Shown here in pieces: positions 7,949-14,345 of a stretch of 14,345 nt of DNA. Source of the DNA: Cyclobacteriaceae bacterium (GTDB taxonomy: Bacteria; Bacteroidota; Bacteroidia; Cytophagales; Cyclobacteriaceae); assembly GCA_947458795.1 (NCBI GenBank), contig CANHCD010000018.1, forward strand, positions 1-14,345, given 5' to 3'. How positions within the stretch are numbered: position 1 is the first letter of the stretch; every line of letters begins with the position of its first letter. The position numbers were made by a program, and so were the translations under genes. The notes beneath the pieces were generated by a model. That model did no database searches. It was not told the DNA's origin and saw nothing but the letters and a program-made list of their open reading frames with translations.

Positions 7949-7959
7949 CCGTAGTTTTG
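7929..7959 (+). promoter_or_regulatory. Promoter of the acyl-CoA dehydrogenase/deoxynucleoside kinase pair
   Basis: TTG at 7929-7931 and TAGTTTTG at 7952-7959 are separated by 20 bp, matching the Bacteroidota -33/-7 pattern (TTG, about 17-23 bp, TAnnTTTG) in box sequence and spacing. Initiation would fall near 7966, giving a leader of about 45 nt before the ATG at 8011. This also rules out a start at the in-frame TTG at 7957, which lies inside the -7 box. Confidence 0.6.
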
Positions 7960-8010
7960 AACAGCATTAATTCGAATAATACCCAACTAACTTTTTTTAA
8001 ATTTATAGAG

Positions 8011-8901
8011 ATGAAAAATATTTCAGTCATTGGTTCAGGTACCATGGGCAATGGCATTGCCCATTTATTTGCACAGCACCATTTTGAAGTAGCTCTTGTG
8101 GATCTTTCACCAGATCAACTTCAAAAAGGTATGGCTACAATTGCCAAAAATATGGATCGGCAAATCGCCAATGGAACCCTAACGGAAGCTGATAAAGCCG
8201 CTTCTTTGAATCGGATTAGCCCTTATACCAGCCTTGCTGATGGGGTAAAGAAGGCAGATTTAGTGGTGGAAGCAGCGACAGAAATGATTGAAATAAAATT
8301 GGATTTATTCCGCCAATTGGACCTCCTCAGTCCTGCTAAGGCTATTTTGGCTTCCAATACCTCCTCTATTTCCATCACCCAAATTGCAGCAGTGACGCAG
8401 CGTCCTACCCAAGTGATCGGCATGCATTTCATGAATCCAGTGCCAGTCATGAAGCTGGTGGAAGTGATTCGTGGCTATGCAACTTCCGAGGAGACCACAA
8501 GGCAGATTATGGACTTATCGGCGCAATTGGACAAAGTATCAGTTGAAGTGCAGGATTATCCTGGATTTGTTGCCAACCGGATTTTGATGCCCATGATCAA
8601 TGAGGCCATCTATGCCTTGCACGAAGGAGTGGCTGGAGTCTCTGAAATTGATACCGTCATGAAGTTGGGAATGGCACATCCCATGGGGCCACTTCAGCTG
8701 GCTGATTTTATTGGTTTGGATGTGTGCCTTTCCATTTTGCGTGTCTTGCAGGAAGGGTTTGGCAATCCAAAATATGCCCCTTGCCCCTTGTTAATCAACA
8801 TGGTGGCTGCTGGATTTAAAGGCGCAAAATCTGGAGAAGGATTTTATAGCTACCCTGCAGGCACCAAAGATTACCCCGTTTCCTCTAGGTTTTCAAAGTA
8901 A
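8011..8901 (+). CDS. 3-hydroxybutyryl-CoA / 3-hydroxyacyl-CoA dehydrogenase
   Basis: This cytoplasmic enzyme oxidises (S)-3-hydroxyacyl-CoA to 3-oxoacyl-CoA with NAD+, or the reverse, in beta-oxidation or C4 acyl-CoA metabolism. The 296-residue length is that of the stand-alone short-chain type (Hbd/PaaH), with no fused hydratase. The Rossmann motif is IGSGTMGNGIA (7-17). The catalytic residues align with the family: Ser118 in SNTSS, His139 in GMHFMNP, Glu151 in EVIRG (12 residues after the His) and Asn189 in PGFVANR. The C-terminal dimerisation domain has MGPLQLADFIGLD and ends with KSGEGFYSYP. The ATG at 8011 was chosen over the in-frame TTG at 7957 because the Rossmann fold should begin at once and the TTG lies in the promoter. 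The deoxynucleoside kinase follows 11 bp later. It could be hbd, paaH or fadB2; substrate length cannot be told. Confidence 0.92.
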   Translation: MKNISVIGSGTMGNGIAHLFAQHHFEVALVDLSPDQLQKGMATIAKNMDRQIANGTLTEADKAASLNRISPYTSLADGVKKADLVVEAATEMIEIKLDLFRQLDLLSPAKAILASNTSSISITQIAAVTQRPTQVIGMHFMNPVPVMKLVEVIRGYATSEETTRQIMDLSAQLDKVSVEVQDYPGFVANRILMPMINEAIYALHEGVAGVSEIDTVMKLGMAHPMGPLQLADFIGLDVCLSILRVLQEGFGNPKYAPCPLLINMVAAGFKGAKSGEGFYSYPAGTKDYPVSSRFSK

Positions 8902-8912
8902 TATTATACCCC

Positions 8913-9530
8913 ATGCATTTAGCAGTATCAGGAAATATAGGTAGTGGTAAAACCACGCTTACAGAAAAATTAGCCAAACATTACGGCTGGAGCGCTGAAT
9001 TTGAAGCCGTAGATGACAATCCCTACCTCCCTGATTTTTACGAGGACATGAAGCGCTGGTCCTTCCACCTTCAAGTTTATTTCTTGAATTCCAGATTCAA
9101 CCAAATCAAAAAAATCCAGGAAAGCACAATTTCCACCATTCAAGACAGAACCATCTACGAGGACGCCTACATCTTCGCCGCCAATCTGTACAAAAGCAAT
9201 TTGCTTTCAGAGCGGGATTATGCGAATTACAAGAGTTTATTTGATTCGATGATCGCCCATGTCAAGGCGCCAGATCTCTTGATTTATTTGAAGGCAGACA
9301 TTCCAAAACTAGTAGGCCAAATCGAAAAGCGTGGAAGAACTTACGAAACAGCCATGCGCATTGATTATTTAAAAAATCTGAACTCCCATTACGAGGAGTG
9401 GATTGCCGGCTACAAAGAAGGCAAGTTATTGATCATTGATGTCAATGAGTTGGATTTTGTGGAGCGCGCGAGTGACTTTTCCTTTATTGTCGAAAAAATT
9501 GAGCGCGAAATATTCGGACTATTTGCCTAA
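8913..9530 (+). CDS. Deoxynucleoside kinase family protein
   Basis: This enzyme phosphorylates a deoxynucleoside to its 5'-monophosphate using a nucleoside triphosphate, in the cytoplasmic salvage pathway. The 205 residues show the P-loop GNIGSGKTT (7-15, Lys13), Glu31 in the FEAVDDNPYL segment, the base-contacting LQVYFLNSR stretch with Gln54 and Arg61, the DRT motif (78-80) followed by IYED with Glu83, and the arginine-rich lid RGRTYE (140-145). Length and motifs match the bacterial dAK/dGK type of the dNK family (compare Bacillus Dck/Dgk), not type II thymidine kinase. Which nucleoside it prefers cannot be determined here. It starts 11 bp after the dehydrogenase stop and probably shares its transcript. 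It ends 25 bp from the convergent gene at 9556, with no hairpin terminator visible between them. Confidence 0.9.
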   Translation: MHLAVSGNIGSGKTTLTEKLAKHYGWSAEFEAVDDNPYLPDFYEDMKRWSFHLQVYFLNSRFNQIKKIQESTISTIQDRTIYEDAYIFAANLYKSNLLSERDYANYKSLFDSMIAHVKAPDLLIYLKADIPKLVGQIEKRGRTYETAMRIDYLKNLNSHYEEWIAGYKEGKLLIIDVNELDFVERASDFSFIVEKIEREIFGLFA

Positions 9531-9555
9531 AAAATTTCCAAGTCCGCCCTATTGA

Positions 9556-10200
9556 TTACCCCAATTTTCGCATTAGCCACCCATATAGCATGCTGCGTTG
9601 CTCCTCCTTGGGATTTATTAAAAGTTGATCCAATCGCTTCAATGACCCAGCAGTCATGATGGTCTCATAAGGGCTCAATCGAATCAGTTTATAGCCATGG
9701 ATGCGACTAAGTAAATCCACTTGAAGGTGATTGTAGGCAAGTAATTTCCAGCCACTAGCTCCTACCCCGTGAAAATCTCCTGGTTCCGATGGCTGTCCAA
9801 AGATACGCGTTGCCAAGGGAGGGCCTTCCCAAATGCGTTGCTGCATGCCTGCCTTAAGTGCTTCTTTCTCGTAGGTTCGACAGAGGCGTTTATAGCCCTC
9901 CAAAAAAGTAAATTGGAATTCTTCATACATCTCAGACCTAAAGGTGATCCCTCGGTAGCGATTGAATACCAATTCGTCATCCCAAAGGATGAGAGTTCTT
10001 CCAATCTTAAAATCTATTTGAATTTTCTCAAAAAGTGGAAAGGAACCCTTCCCTCCAAGTTCCTCCAAACCATGAGCGAGCCAACCTTTGCCGCGTGCAT
10101 CAAGGTACTGTGGTTGAACTTCAAACTCTGTTTTCCAATCGTAATTAGCCCCTCCTTCTTTTAAGATCAGATCCAGTTGCCTGGTCATCAGGTGCTCCAT
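9556..10200 (-). CDS. Uncharacterised 214-residue protein, last gene of DUF2452 operon
   Basis: I do not recognise this protein. It is soluble-looking, with no signal peptide or membrane segment, and rich in aromatic and charged residues. A mixed beta-type centre (EKIQIDFKIGRTLILWDDELVFNR, about 58-81) is followed by a helical stretch, YEEFQFTFLEGYKRLCRTYEKEALKAG (about 92-118). A Gly-rich loop (PSEPGDFHGVGASGWKLL, about 137-154) precedes it again turning helical to the C-terminus. The single cysteine (Cys107) argues against a metal cluster. No catalytic motif that I know can be defended. It starts at the ATG at 10200, only 4 bp after the stop of the DUF2452 gene, so the two are almost certainly cotranscribed and perhaps translationally coupled. 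The frame is intact over its full length, and coding use resembles that of neighbouring genes. Confidence 0.75.
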   Translation of the reverse strand: MEHLMTRQLDLILKEGGANYDWKTEFEVQPQYLDARGKGWLAHGLEELGGKGSFPLFEKIQIDFKIGRTLILWDDELVFNRYRGITFRSEMYEEFQFTFLEGYKRLCRTYEKEALKAGMQQRIWEGPPLATRIFGQPSEPGDFHGVGASGWKLLAYNHLQVDLLSRIHGYKLIRLSPYETIMTAGSLKRLDQLLINPKEEQRSMLYGWLMRKLG

Positions 10201-10204
10201 ATGC

Positions 10205-10663
10205 TTAAACTTCTTCGCGGATAATTTCCCAGGTGTGGTCCGCCAACAATTTTATTTCGGCTACAAAATTTGCCCAATTCTTTTTCCTGCCCCATTCCTC
10301 CGGCCCAATCATGCTCATAAAGTCAGTGCCTTCTTCTTTTTGATACAAGAAGTAGCGGTGATTGATCAAGGGTTCAAATGAAATAGAGGCTTGGTAAATT
10401 CGTTCAGAAACTTCGATACGCGATTGAATTTTCTTGGCTTGATCTGCCAATAGTTTCATTTGATCGTATATCTGGGCCATTTGCATGTCAGTTTGACTAT
10501 GCATTGCTGCCACTGCCCTTCCCGTTATTTTACCTTTATCCTCTGGCTTAATCAATGCACTACCCGCATGGTGTCCATACGGAAGAAGCCCAGGGTTTTC
10601 CGTGGTCTTCTCTTTCATCAAATCAAGATCCAAACGATCTACATCAATCTTCTTACCTATCAT
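10205..10663 (-). CDS. DUF2452 family protein
   Basis: This 152-residue protein is recognised as DUF2452, a family of unknown function common in Bacteroidota. The signature parts are ENPGLLPYGHHAGSALIKPEDKGKITGRA (about 22-50), an alpha-helical stretch AAMHSQTDMQMAQIYDQMKLLADQAKKIQSRIEVSERIYQA in which several hydrophobic heptads suggest a coiled coil, and the C-terminal MIGPEEWGR and LLADHTWEI blocks. There is no signal peptide or membrane span, so it should be cytoplasmic. The ATG at 10661-10663 lies 5 bp after the stop of a 49-codon membrane gene, and the next gene starts 4 bp after its own stop. This spacing means it works in a tight three-gene unit, perhaps anchored to the membrane through the small protein, which is inference only. 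Confidence 0.85.
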   Translation of the reverse strand: MIGKKIDVDRLDLDLMKEKTTENPGLLPYGHHAGSALIKPEDKGKITGRAVAAMHSQTDMQMAQIYDQMKLLADQAKKIQSRIEVSERIYQASISFEPLINHRYFLYQKEEGTDFMSMIGPEEWGRKKNWANFVAEIKLLADHTWEIIREEV

Positions 10664-10668
10664 GCAAT

Positions 10669-10818
10669 CTATTTTTCAACCTCTGTAGAAATTCGCTCTT
10701 TCAAATTACCCTTAGAGCCTGGAAAAGTGGTCCTTCTGGAAATATCGTAGCTCACGTAGATAATTATCAGCATGAACACGACAAATAGGAACAAGAAGAT
10801 TTTTTTATTTTTCTGCAT
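10669..10818 (-). CDS. Small single-span membrane protein (49 residues)
   Basis: This short gene has an ATG at 10816-10818 and a TAG at 10669-10671, giving 49 residues. A lysine-rich start (MQKNKK) precedes one hydrophobic helix (about residues 7-22, IFLFLFVVFMLIIIYV). A polar, basic tail of about 27 residues follows (SYDISRRTTFPGSKGNLKERI then STEVEK). Basic residues at both ends leave the topology uncertain. It is real rather than chance coding by context: it ends 5 bp before the DUF2452 gene on the same strand, is the first gene after the divergent region, and has a hydrophobic block of the right length with a charged N-terminus. The function is unknown; membrane anchoring of a partner is a reasonable guess. 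Confidence 0.65.
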   Translation of the reverse strand: MQKNKKIFLFLFVVFMLIIIYVSYDISRRTTFPGSKGNLKERISTEVEK

Positions 10819-10837
10819 CAGTAGAAAGATTAACGCA

Positions 10838-10845
10838 CAAAACTA
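10838..10845 (-). promoter_or_regulatory. Possible -7 box of the DUF2452 operon
   Basis: On the minus strand this reads TAGTTTTG, an exact TAnnTTTG -7 box, 19 bp before the ATG of the small membrane gene. Initiation near 10831 would leave a leader of about 13 nt. No TTG was found at the usual distance upstream, so the call rests on one box and position. Confidence 0.4.
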
Positions 10846-10893
10846 ATGACAATTCGCTTTTTGTTTCTGTTTCACCAACTCATTTTCTATCCT

Positions 10894-10916
10894 ATTTCTT
10901 CTAAAATCGAAGAAAT
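10894..10916. repeat. Perfect 8-bp inverted repeat with 7-nt loop
   Basis: ATTTCTTC (10894-10901) and GAAGAAAT (10909-10916) are exact inverted copies around TAAAATC. It lies between two divergent genes, so it does not end a known transcript. The AT-rich stem and lack of a clear T-run make a protein-binding site more likely than a terminator. Confidence 0.4.
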
Positions 10917-10993
10917 TAATTCCACAAAAGGGTAGTTAAGGTGTAGAACTCAATCCATGGCCAATTGTTAAAAAAGGAGTAGTTTAAATTTTA

Positions 10994-11107
10994 CATTCTA
11001 AATTCCACCAATGGAATGCCTTCAACTAAAGTAGAATGATAAATTGCCGTTCTTAGTGAAATCAATTTCTAGTGGAACAGTTCTTTGCCCATTCTAGCCA
11101 TAGAATG
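10994..11107. repeat. Cluster of CATTCTA/TAGAATG inverted repeats
   Basis: CATTCTA occurs at 10994-11000 and 11090-11096 and its complement TAGAATG at 11032-11038 and 11101-11107. The second pair forms a 7-bp stem with a 4-nt loop (GCCA). A separate ATTCCA-CCAA-TGGAAT hairpin (11002-11017) lies within the first pair. The second TAGAATG ends 38 bp before the peptidase ATG. This may be an operator array or an mRNA leader structure for the peptidase-GGT pair. Confidence 0.4.
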
Positions 11108-11145
11108 ATGGAGCTTTTCAATTTGAATTTACCCTACATCAGCCC

Positions 11146-13506
11146 ATGTTTAAAAAAATCTTCCTTCTCCAGTCTTTGCTCTGGATAGCTTCCCTAGCAC
11201 AAGCCCAAACTCCACTTTCCGTAGACTACATCATGCGCGATCCCAAGTGGATGGGGACTTTTCCTGCTGCACATTTTTGGAGTAGCGATAGCAAGCAGAT
11301 TTATTTCAGTTATAATCCAGAAAAAAATCCTACCGACTCCCTGTATAAAATTGAGCCTGCTGCTGGAGCAAAGCCAATGAAGGTTTCCGTTCAAGAAGAA
11401 CGAACGCTAAAAAAAGAAGCGATTTATTCGGCAGACGAAAACCTTAAACTATACAGAAAGGGCAATCAAGTCCTTTTGGAGGATCTCAAAAAAAGAAAAA
11501 CAACCACGCTATTTGATTGGTATGGACCACTGGAGAAACTTAAATTTCTCGCGAATGAAAACTACATCAGCTTTAGTTCAGACTTGAATTTTTATTGGTT
11601 TGACCGAACCACAAACCGACTAGAAAAGCTGACTTCCATCACCAATGGCTCAAAGCCAGCCAAAACAAAGCCAGCTGAATCGGGAAAAATCAATTTCTTA
11701 GAAAAGGAAAATCTTGCTTTACTCGAAGAGGTTCGTAAACGAAAAGAAGCCCAGAAAGCCTCTCAAGACTATAGAGCGAGCATCCGCGAAGCCACAGCTG
11801 AAGAATTTGTGTTTTATACTGAAGGCAAAAGTCTCACAAACCTTCAACTCTCCGCTGATGCCCGATACGTCACTTTTTCAGTTTTTACGCCACCAGCAGC
11901 CAACAAAGCCACCAAAGTACCAGACTACACTGCTGCGTCAGGCTATACCGAGGACCTCAACAGCAGACCTAAAGTGGGCACGGCAGCAGGGAAAGTTGAA
12001 ATAGGGATTTATGACCTCCAGCGAGACACGGTTTACTATGTCAATACCGCTACACTACCCGGGATCAAAGATGCTCCAGACTACCGAGCAGATTATCCCG
12101 AGAGAACCTGGGAGGTGAAGAATCGTGAGCTTTCTCTAACTGGCCCGACTTTTTCACCAGATGGAACAAAAGCGGTTATCCAAGCGCGAGCAGTAGACAA
12201 TAAAGACCGATGGATTGCTTCCATTGATTTGAGTACTGGAGCATTGATCACCTTAGATCGGCAGCGAGATGAAGCCTGGATCGGCGGTCCTGGGATCGGC
12301 TGGGGAGGAACTTTAGGATGGCTTCCAGATTCGAAGCATCTCTATTTTCAATCCGAAGAGAGTGGCTATTCCCATCTTTACCTTGTCGATGTGACCACCA
12401 AAGAGAAAAAAGCGCTTACCTCTGGTAAATTTGAGGTTTTTGATCCGTTTTTATCAAAAGATAAAAAGTTTTGGTACCTGACTACCTCGGAGGTGCATCC
12501 CGGAGAGCGACATTTTTACCGCATGCCACTGATGGGCGGGAAGATGGAGCAGCTAACGTCAATGGTAGGTGAAAATCAAGTTGTCCTTTCTCCTGACGAA
12601 AAGCTACTGGCCATTATCCATAGCTATTCCAATGTGCCTGCAGAATTGTATGTTCAGGAGAATAAAGTGGGTGTCAAACCCATTCGACTGACCTCTGGGC
12701 AATCTGAGGAATTTAAAAATTACGCTTGGCGAGACCCCAAGTTGGTGACTTTCAAAGCACAGGATGGTGCATTGGTTCCAGCACGACTCTATACTCCAGA
12801 TCCTAGCAAAAAGAATGGTGCTGCGGTCATCTTTGTTCATGGAGCTGGGTACCTTCAAAATGTCCACAAGTGGTGGAGCAGCTACTTCAGAGAATACTTT
12901 TTTCACAACCTCCTCACGGACTTAGGCTATACCGTCTTGGACATAGATTACAGAGGATCCGCTGGCTATGGTCGCGATTGGCGTACGGGAATCTACCGTC
13001 ATATGGGAGGCAAAGACCTTTCTGATCAGGTGGATGGCGCAAAATTCCTAATTCAGCAACAGGGAGTTGAAGCGGGTCGAGTAGGAATTTACGGAGGAAG
13101 CTATGGTGGGTTTATTACTTTGATGGCCCTATTTAATCATGGAGATTTATTTACTTCAGGCGCAGCCTTGCGTTCGGTCACCGATTGGGCACATTACAAC
13201 CATGGCTACACCGCCAATATTTTGAATACCCCTGAAGAGGACCCAATTGCCTACAGACGCTCCTCTCCCATCTATTTTGCAGAAGGATTGAAAGGCAATC
13301 TTTTAATTGCACACGGCATGTTGGATGTCAATGTGCACTTTCAGGATGTCGTTCGCTTGTCGCAACGCTTGATTGAATTGAAAAAAGACAATTGGGAAAT
13401 GGCAGTTTACCCGGTAGAAGATCATGGTTTTGTGACCCCAAGCTCCTGGACGGACGAGTACAAACGAATCTTAAAGTTGTTTAACACCACCCTTTTAAAA
13501 CAGTAA
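11146..13506 (+). CDS. Exported S9-family serine peptidase (DPP/prolyl oligopeptidase type)
   Basis: This 786-residue peptidase should cut short peptides, probably dipeptides from N-termini, in the periplasm or at the cell surface. Residues 1-20 form a signal peptide (lysines, a hydrophobic core, AQA before Gln21) with no lipobox cysteine. The N-terminal half is a beta-propeller, with repeated strands such as HFWSSDSKQIYFSY, LQLSADARYVTFS and PTFSPDGTKAVIQ. The C-terminal alpha/beta-hydrolase has the full triad: Ser652 in GGSYGGF, Asp727 in HGMLDVNVHFQ and His760 in EDHGF, with DPP-IV-like spacing. A lysine- and glutamate-rich helical insert (about 180-215) sits inside the propeller. Substrate preference cannot be read, and I could not identify the DPP-IV Glu-Glu pair. 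The GGT gene follows 5 bp later, pointing to a joint role in peptide breakdown. Confidence 0.92.
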   Translation: MFKKIFLLQSLLWIASLAQAQTPLSVDYIMRDPKWMGTFPAAHFWSSDSKQIYFSYNPEKNPTDSLYKIEPAAGAKPMKVSVQEERTLKKEAIYSADENLKLYRKGNQVLLEDLKKRKTTTLFDWYGPLEKLKFLANENYISFSSDLNFYWFDRTTNRLEKLTSITNGSKPAKTKPAESGKINFLEKENLALLEEVRKRKEAQKASQDYRASIREATAEEFVFYTEGKSLTNLQLSADARYVTFSVFTPPAANKATKVPDYTAASGYTEDLNSRPKVGTAAGKVEIGIYDLQRDTVYYVNTATLPGIKDAPDYRADYPERTWEVKNRELSLTGPTFSPDGTKAVIQARAVDNKDRWIASIDLSTGALITLDRQRDEAWIGGPGIGWGGTLGWLPDSKHLYFQSEESGYSHLYLVDVTTKEKKALTSGKFEVFDPFLSKDKKFWYLTTSEVHPGERHFYRMPLMGGKMEQLTSMVGENQVVLSPDEKLLAIIHSYSNVPAELYVQENKVGVKPIRLTSGQSEEFKNYAWRDPKLVTFKAQDGALVPARLYTPDPSKKNGAAVIFVHGAGYLQNVHKWWSSYFREYFFHNLLTDLGYTVLDIDYRGSAGYGRDWRTGIYRHMGGKDLSDQVDGAKFLIQQQGVEAGRVGIYGGSYGGFITLMALFNHGDLFTSGAALRSVTDWAHYNHGYTANILNTPEEDPIAYRRSSPIYFAEGLKGNLLIAHGMLDVNVHFQDVVRLSQRLIELKKDNWEMAVYPVEDHGFVTPSSWTDEYKRILKLFNTTLLKQ

Positions 13507-13511
13507 TCCTC

Positions 13512-14345
13512 ATGCGGACACCCATTCGATCAATCGCTCTTTGCCTTCTTCTTGTACTTGGATCCCTCCTCACAAGTAATGGGCAATCCAGTTCGCCCAA
13601 AGGTCTTGTGGCAGATCATGCCATGGTCGTGTCGGCGCGTGAAGAAGCTTCCAAAATTGGCATCGAAATCCTAAAGCAAGGAGGAAATGCCTTTGATGCG
13701 ATGATGGCTACTGAAATGGCCTTGGCAGTTACCTTCCCTTTTGCAGGCAACCTTGGTGGGGGTGGCTTTATGGTGTATCGCATGGCAGATGGCCGAATAG
13801 GAAGTTTGGACTACCGAGAAAAAGCGCCCTTGGCCGCTACCAAAGACATGTATCTGGATAAAGATGGAAACGTGATTCCACAGCTGAGCACCCAAGGAAT
13901 GTTGGCCTCTGGAGTACCAGGCACCTTGGCAGGGATTTTTGAAGCTCAGGCAAAATTTGGGAAACTTAAACCCAAACAAGTGCTCCAACCCGTCATTGAT
14001 TTGGCTCGAAATGGCTATGTAGTGACTAAAAATCAAGGCGAGAGCCTACGGATGCATCGGCAGATTTTCATTCAAGTAAATGGTCCAAACACCTTTTTTG
14101 GAAAAGAATTTAAAGCGGGTGATACCTTAAAGCAACCCGCACTCGCGAATACTTTAGAGCGAATTGCTAAAAATGGGAAAAATGAGTTTTACAAAGGAGA
14201 GACTGCCAAGATCCTGGTCAATCATTTTCAAACCAATGGAGGAATCATTTCCAAAAAGGATCTGAGTCAGTACAAAGCTGTGTGGAGAGATCCTATTGTT
14301 TTCCCCTATCGAGATCTAAAAATTATCTCCATGGCACCTCCAAGC
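13512..14345 (+). CDS. ggt: Gamma-glutamyltransferase precursor (5' part)
   Basis: This enzyme removes the gamma-glutamyl group from glutathione and related peptides, passing it to water or an amino acid, outside the cytoplasm. The 278 visible residues begin with a signal peptide (residues 1-24: an Arg-containing start, hydrophobic core, then TSNGQS). The GGT large-subunit fold follows: SAREEASKIGIEILKQGGNAFDA (about 41-63), the GNLGGGGFMVY loop (79-89), Arg102 in DYREKAP (the residue that holds the gamma-glutamyl carboxylate in E. coli GGT), and GVPGTLAG. The segment ends in SMAPPS at the window edge, equivalent to the start of the SMPPPSSGG stretch. The self-cleavage threonine that starts the small subunit lies beyond 14345, so catalytic competence cannot be checked here. 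The ATG at 13512 is 5 bp after the peptidase stop, so the two genes are almost certainly one transcript. Confidence 0.93.
   Translation, partial: MRTPIRSIALCLLLVLGSLLTSNGQSSSPKGLVADHAMVVSAREEASKIGIEILKQGGNAFDAMMATEMALAVTFPFAGNLGGGGFMVYRMADGRIGSLDYREKAPLAATKDMYLDKDGNVIPQLSTQGMLASGVPGTLAGIFEAQAKFGKLKPKQVLQPVIDLARNGYVVTKNQGESLRMHRQIFIQVNGPNTFFGKEFKAGDTLKQPALANTLERIAKNGKNEFYKGETAKILVNHFQTNGGIISKKDLSQYKAVWRDPIVFPYRDLKIISMAPPS

Larger units (their letters stand above)
10819..11145. other. Divergent AT-rich control region
   Basis: The 327 bp separate the minus-strand DUF2452 operon from the plus-strand peptidase-GGT pair. I see no convincing gene here. It holds a -7 box for the minus-strand operon, an 8-bp-stem inverted repeat at 10894-10916, and a group of short inverted repeats at 10994-11107. 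For the peptidase the nearest -7-like sequence is TCAATTTG (11118-11125), one mismatch from TAnnTTTG, but no TTG lies at the right distance. Confidence 0.6.

Noticed and set aside
7957..8010. In-frame TTG start that would add 18 residues to the dehydrogenase
   Set aside because: The TTG is inside the -7 promoter box and the Rossmann motif should begin near the N-terminus, so the ATG at 8011 is preferred.
9531..9555. Bidirectional terminator between the convergent genes
   Set aside because: The 25 bp contain no stem-loop or T-run worth calling.
9769..10164. 131-codon plus-strand open frame
   Set aside because: It lies opposite the 214-residue gene, whose position 4 bp after DUF2452 makes it the real gene; the plus-strand translation has no recognisable features.
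10460..10788. Two overlapping plus-strand open frames of 77-96 codons
   Set aside because: They oppose the DUF2452 gene and the small membrane gene, and neither shows family signals or a promoter.
13671..14036. 121-codon minus-strand open frame
   Set aside because: It lies opposite the gamma-glutamyltransferase gene, which is clearly coding on the plus strand.
1..14345. CRISPR arrays, tRNA or rRNA genes, insertion sequences, phage genes
   Set aside because: No regularly spaced repeats, cloverleaf-type sequences, transposases, integrases or terminal inverted repeats were seen on either strand.

Overview
The window looks like ordinary chromosomal DNA from a member of the Bacteroidota, probably a Cytophagales/Cyclobacteriaceae-type bacterium. 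The evidence is the look of the topoisomerase IV proteins, a DUF2452 gene, Bacteroidota-type -33/-7 promoter boxes (TTG ... TAnnTTTG), weak Shine-Dalgarno signals and moderate GC. The genus is inference. I saw no phage, transposon, CRISPR array, tRNA, rRNA or defence island, and all large genes appear intact.

Layout. (1) 1-4965, minus strand: a small four-helix membrane protein, then parE and parC (topoisomerase IV; the parC 3' end lies outside the window). Spacing is tight (3 bp and 50 bp), as in one transcription unit. (2) 5125-5511, plus strand: a small lipoprotein whose 3' end overlaps the next gene tail to tail by 20 bp. (3) 5492-7850, minus strand: a CvfB/YitL-type S1 RNA-binding protein, a YkgJ-type cysteine-cluster protein and a zinc-site-less ROK sugar kinase, likely one operon. 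(4) 7957-9530, plus strand: 3-hydroxyacyl-CoA dehydrogenase followed 11 bp later by a deoxynucleoside kinase. Their divergent control region shares 160 bp with the S1 gene and holds a good promoter for each direction plus a 7-bp inverted repeat around the dehydrogenase promoter. (5) 9556-10818, minus strand: a three-gene operon of unknown function: a 49-residue membrane protein, a DUF2452 protein and a 214-residue protein I do not recognise. (6) 10819-11145: a 327-bp AT-rich divergent region with several inverted repeats. (7) 11146-14345, plus strand: an exported S9 (prolyl oligopeptidase/DPP-like) serine peptidase followed 5 bp later by an exported gamma-glutamyltransferase, cut by the window edge.

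Functionally the window mixes chromosome decatenation (parE/parC), RNA-linked regulation (S1 protein), sugar phosphorylation, fatty-acid or C4 acyl-CoA metabolism, nucleoside salvage and extracytoplasmic peptide breakdown (peptidase plus GGT). I found no convincing new multi-gene system. The best candidates for new biology are the three-gene DUF2452 operon, the repeat-rich control region before the peptidase, and the membrane gene attached to parE.
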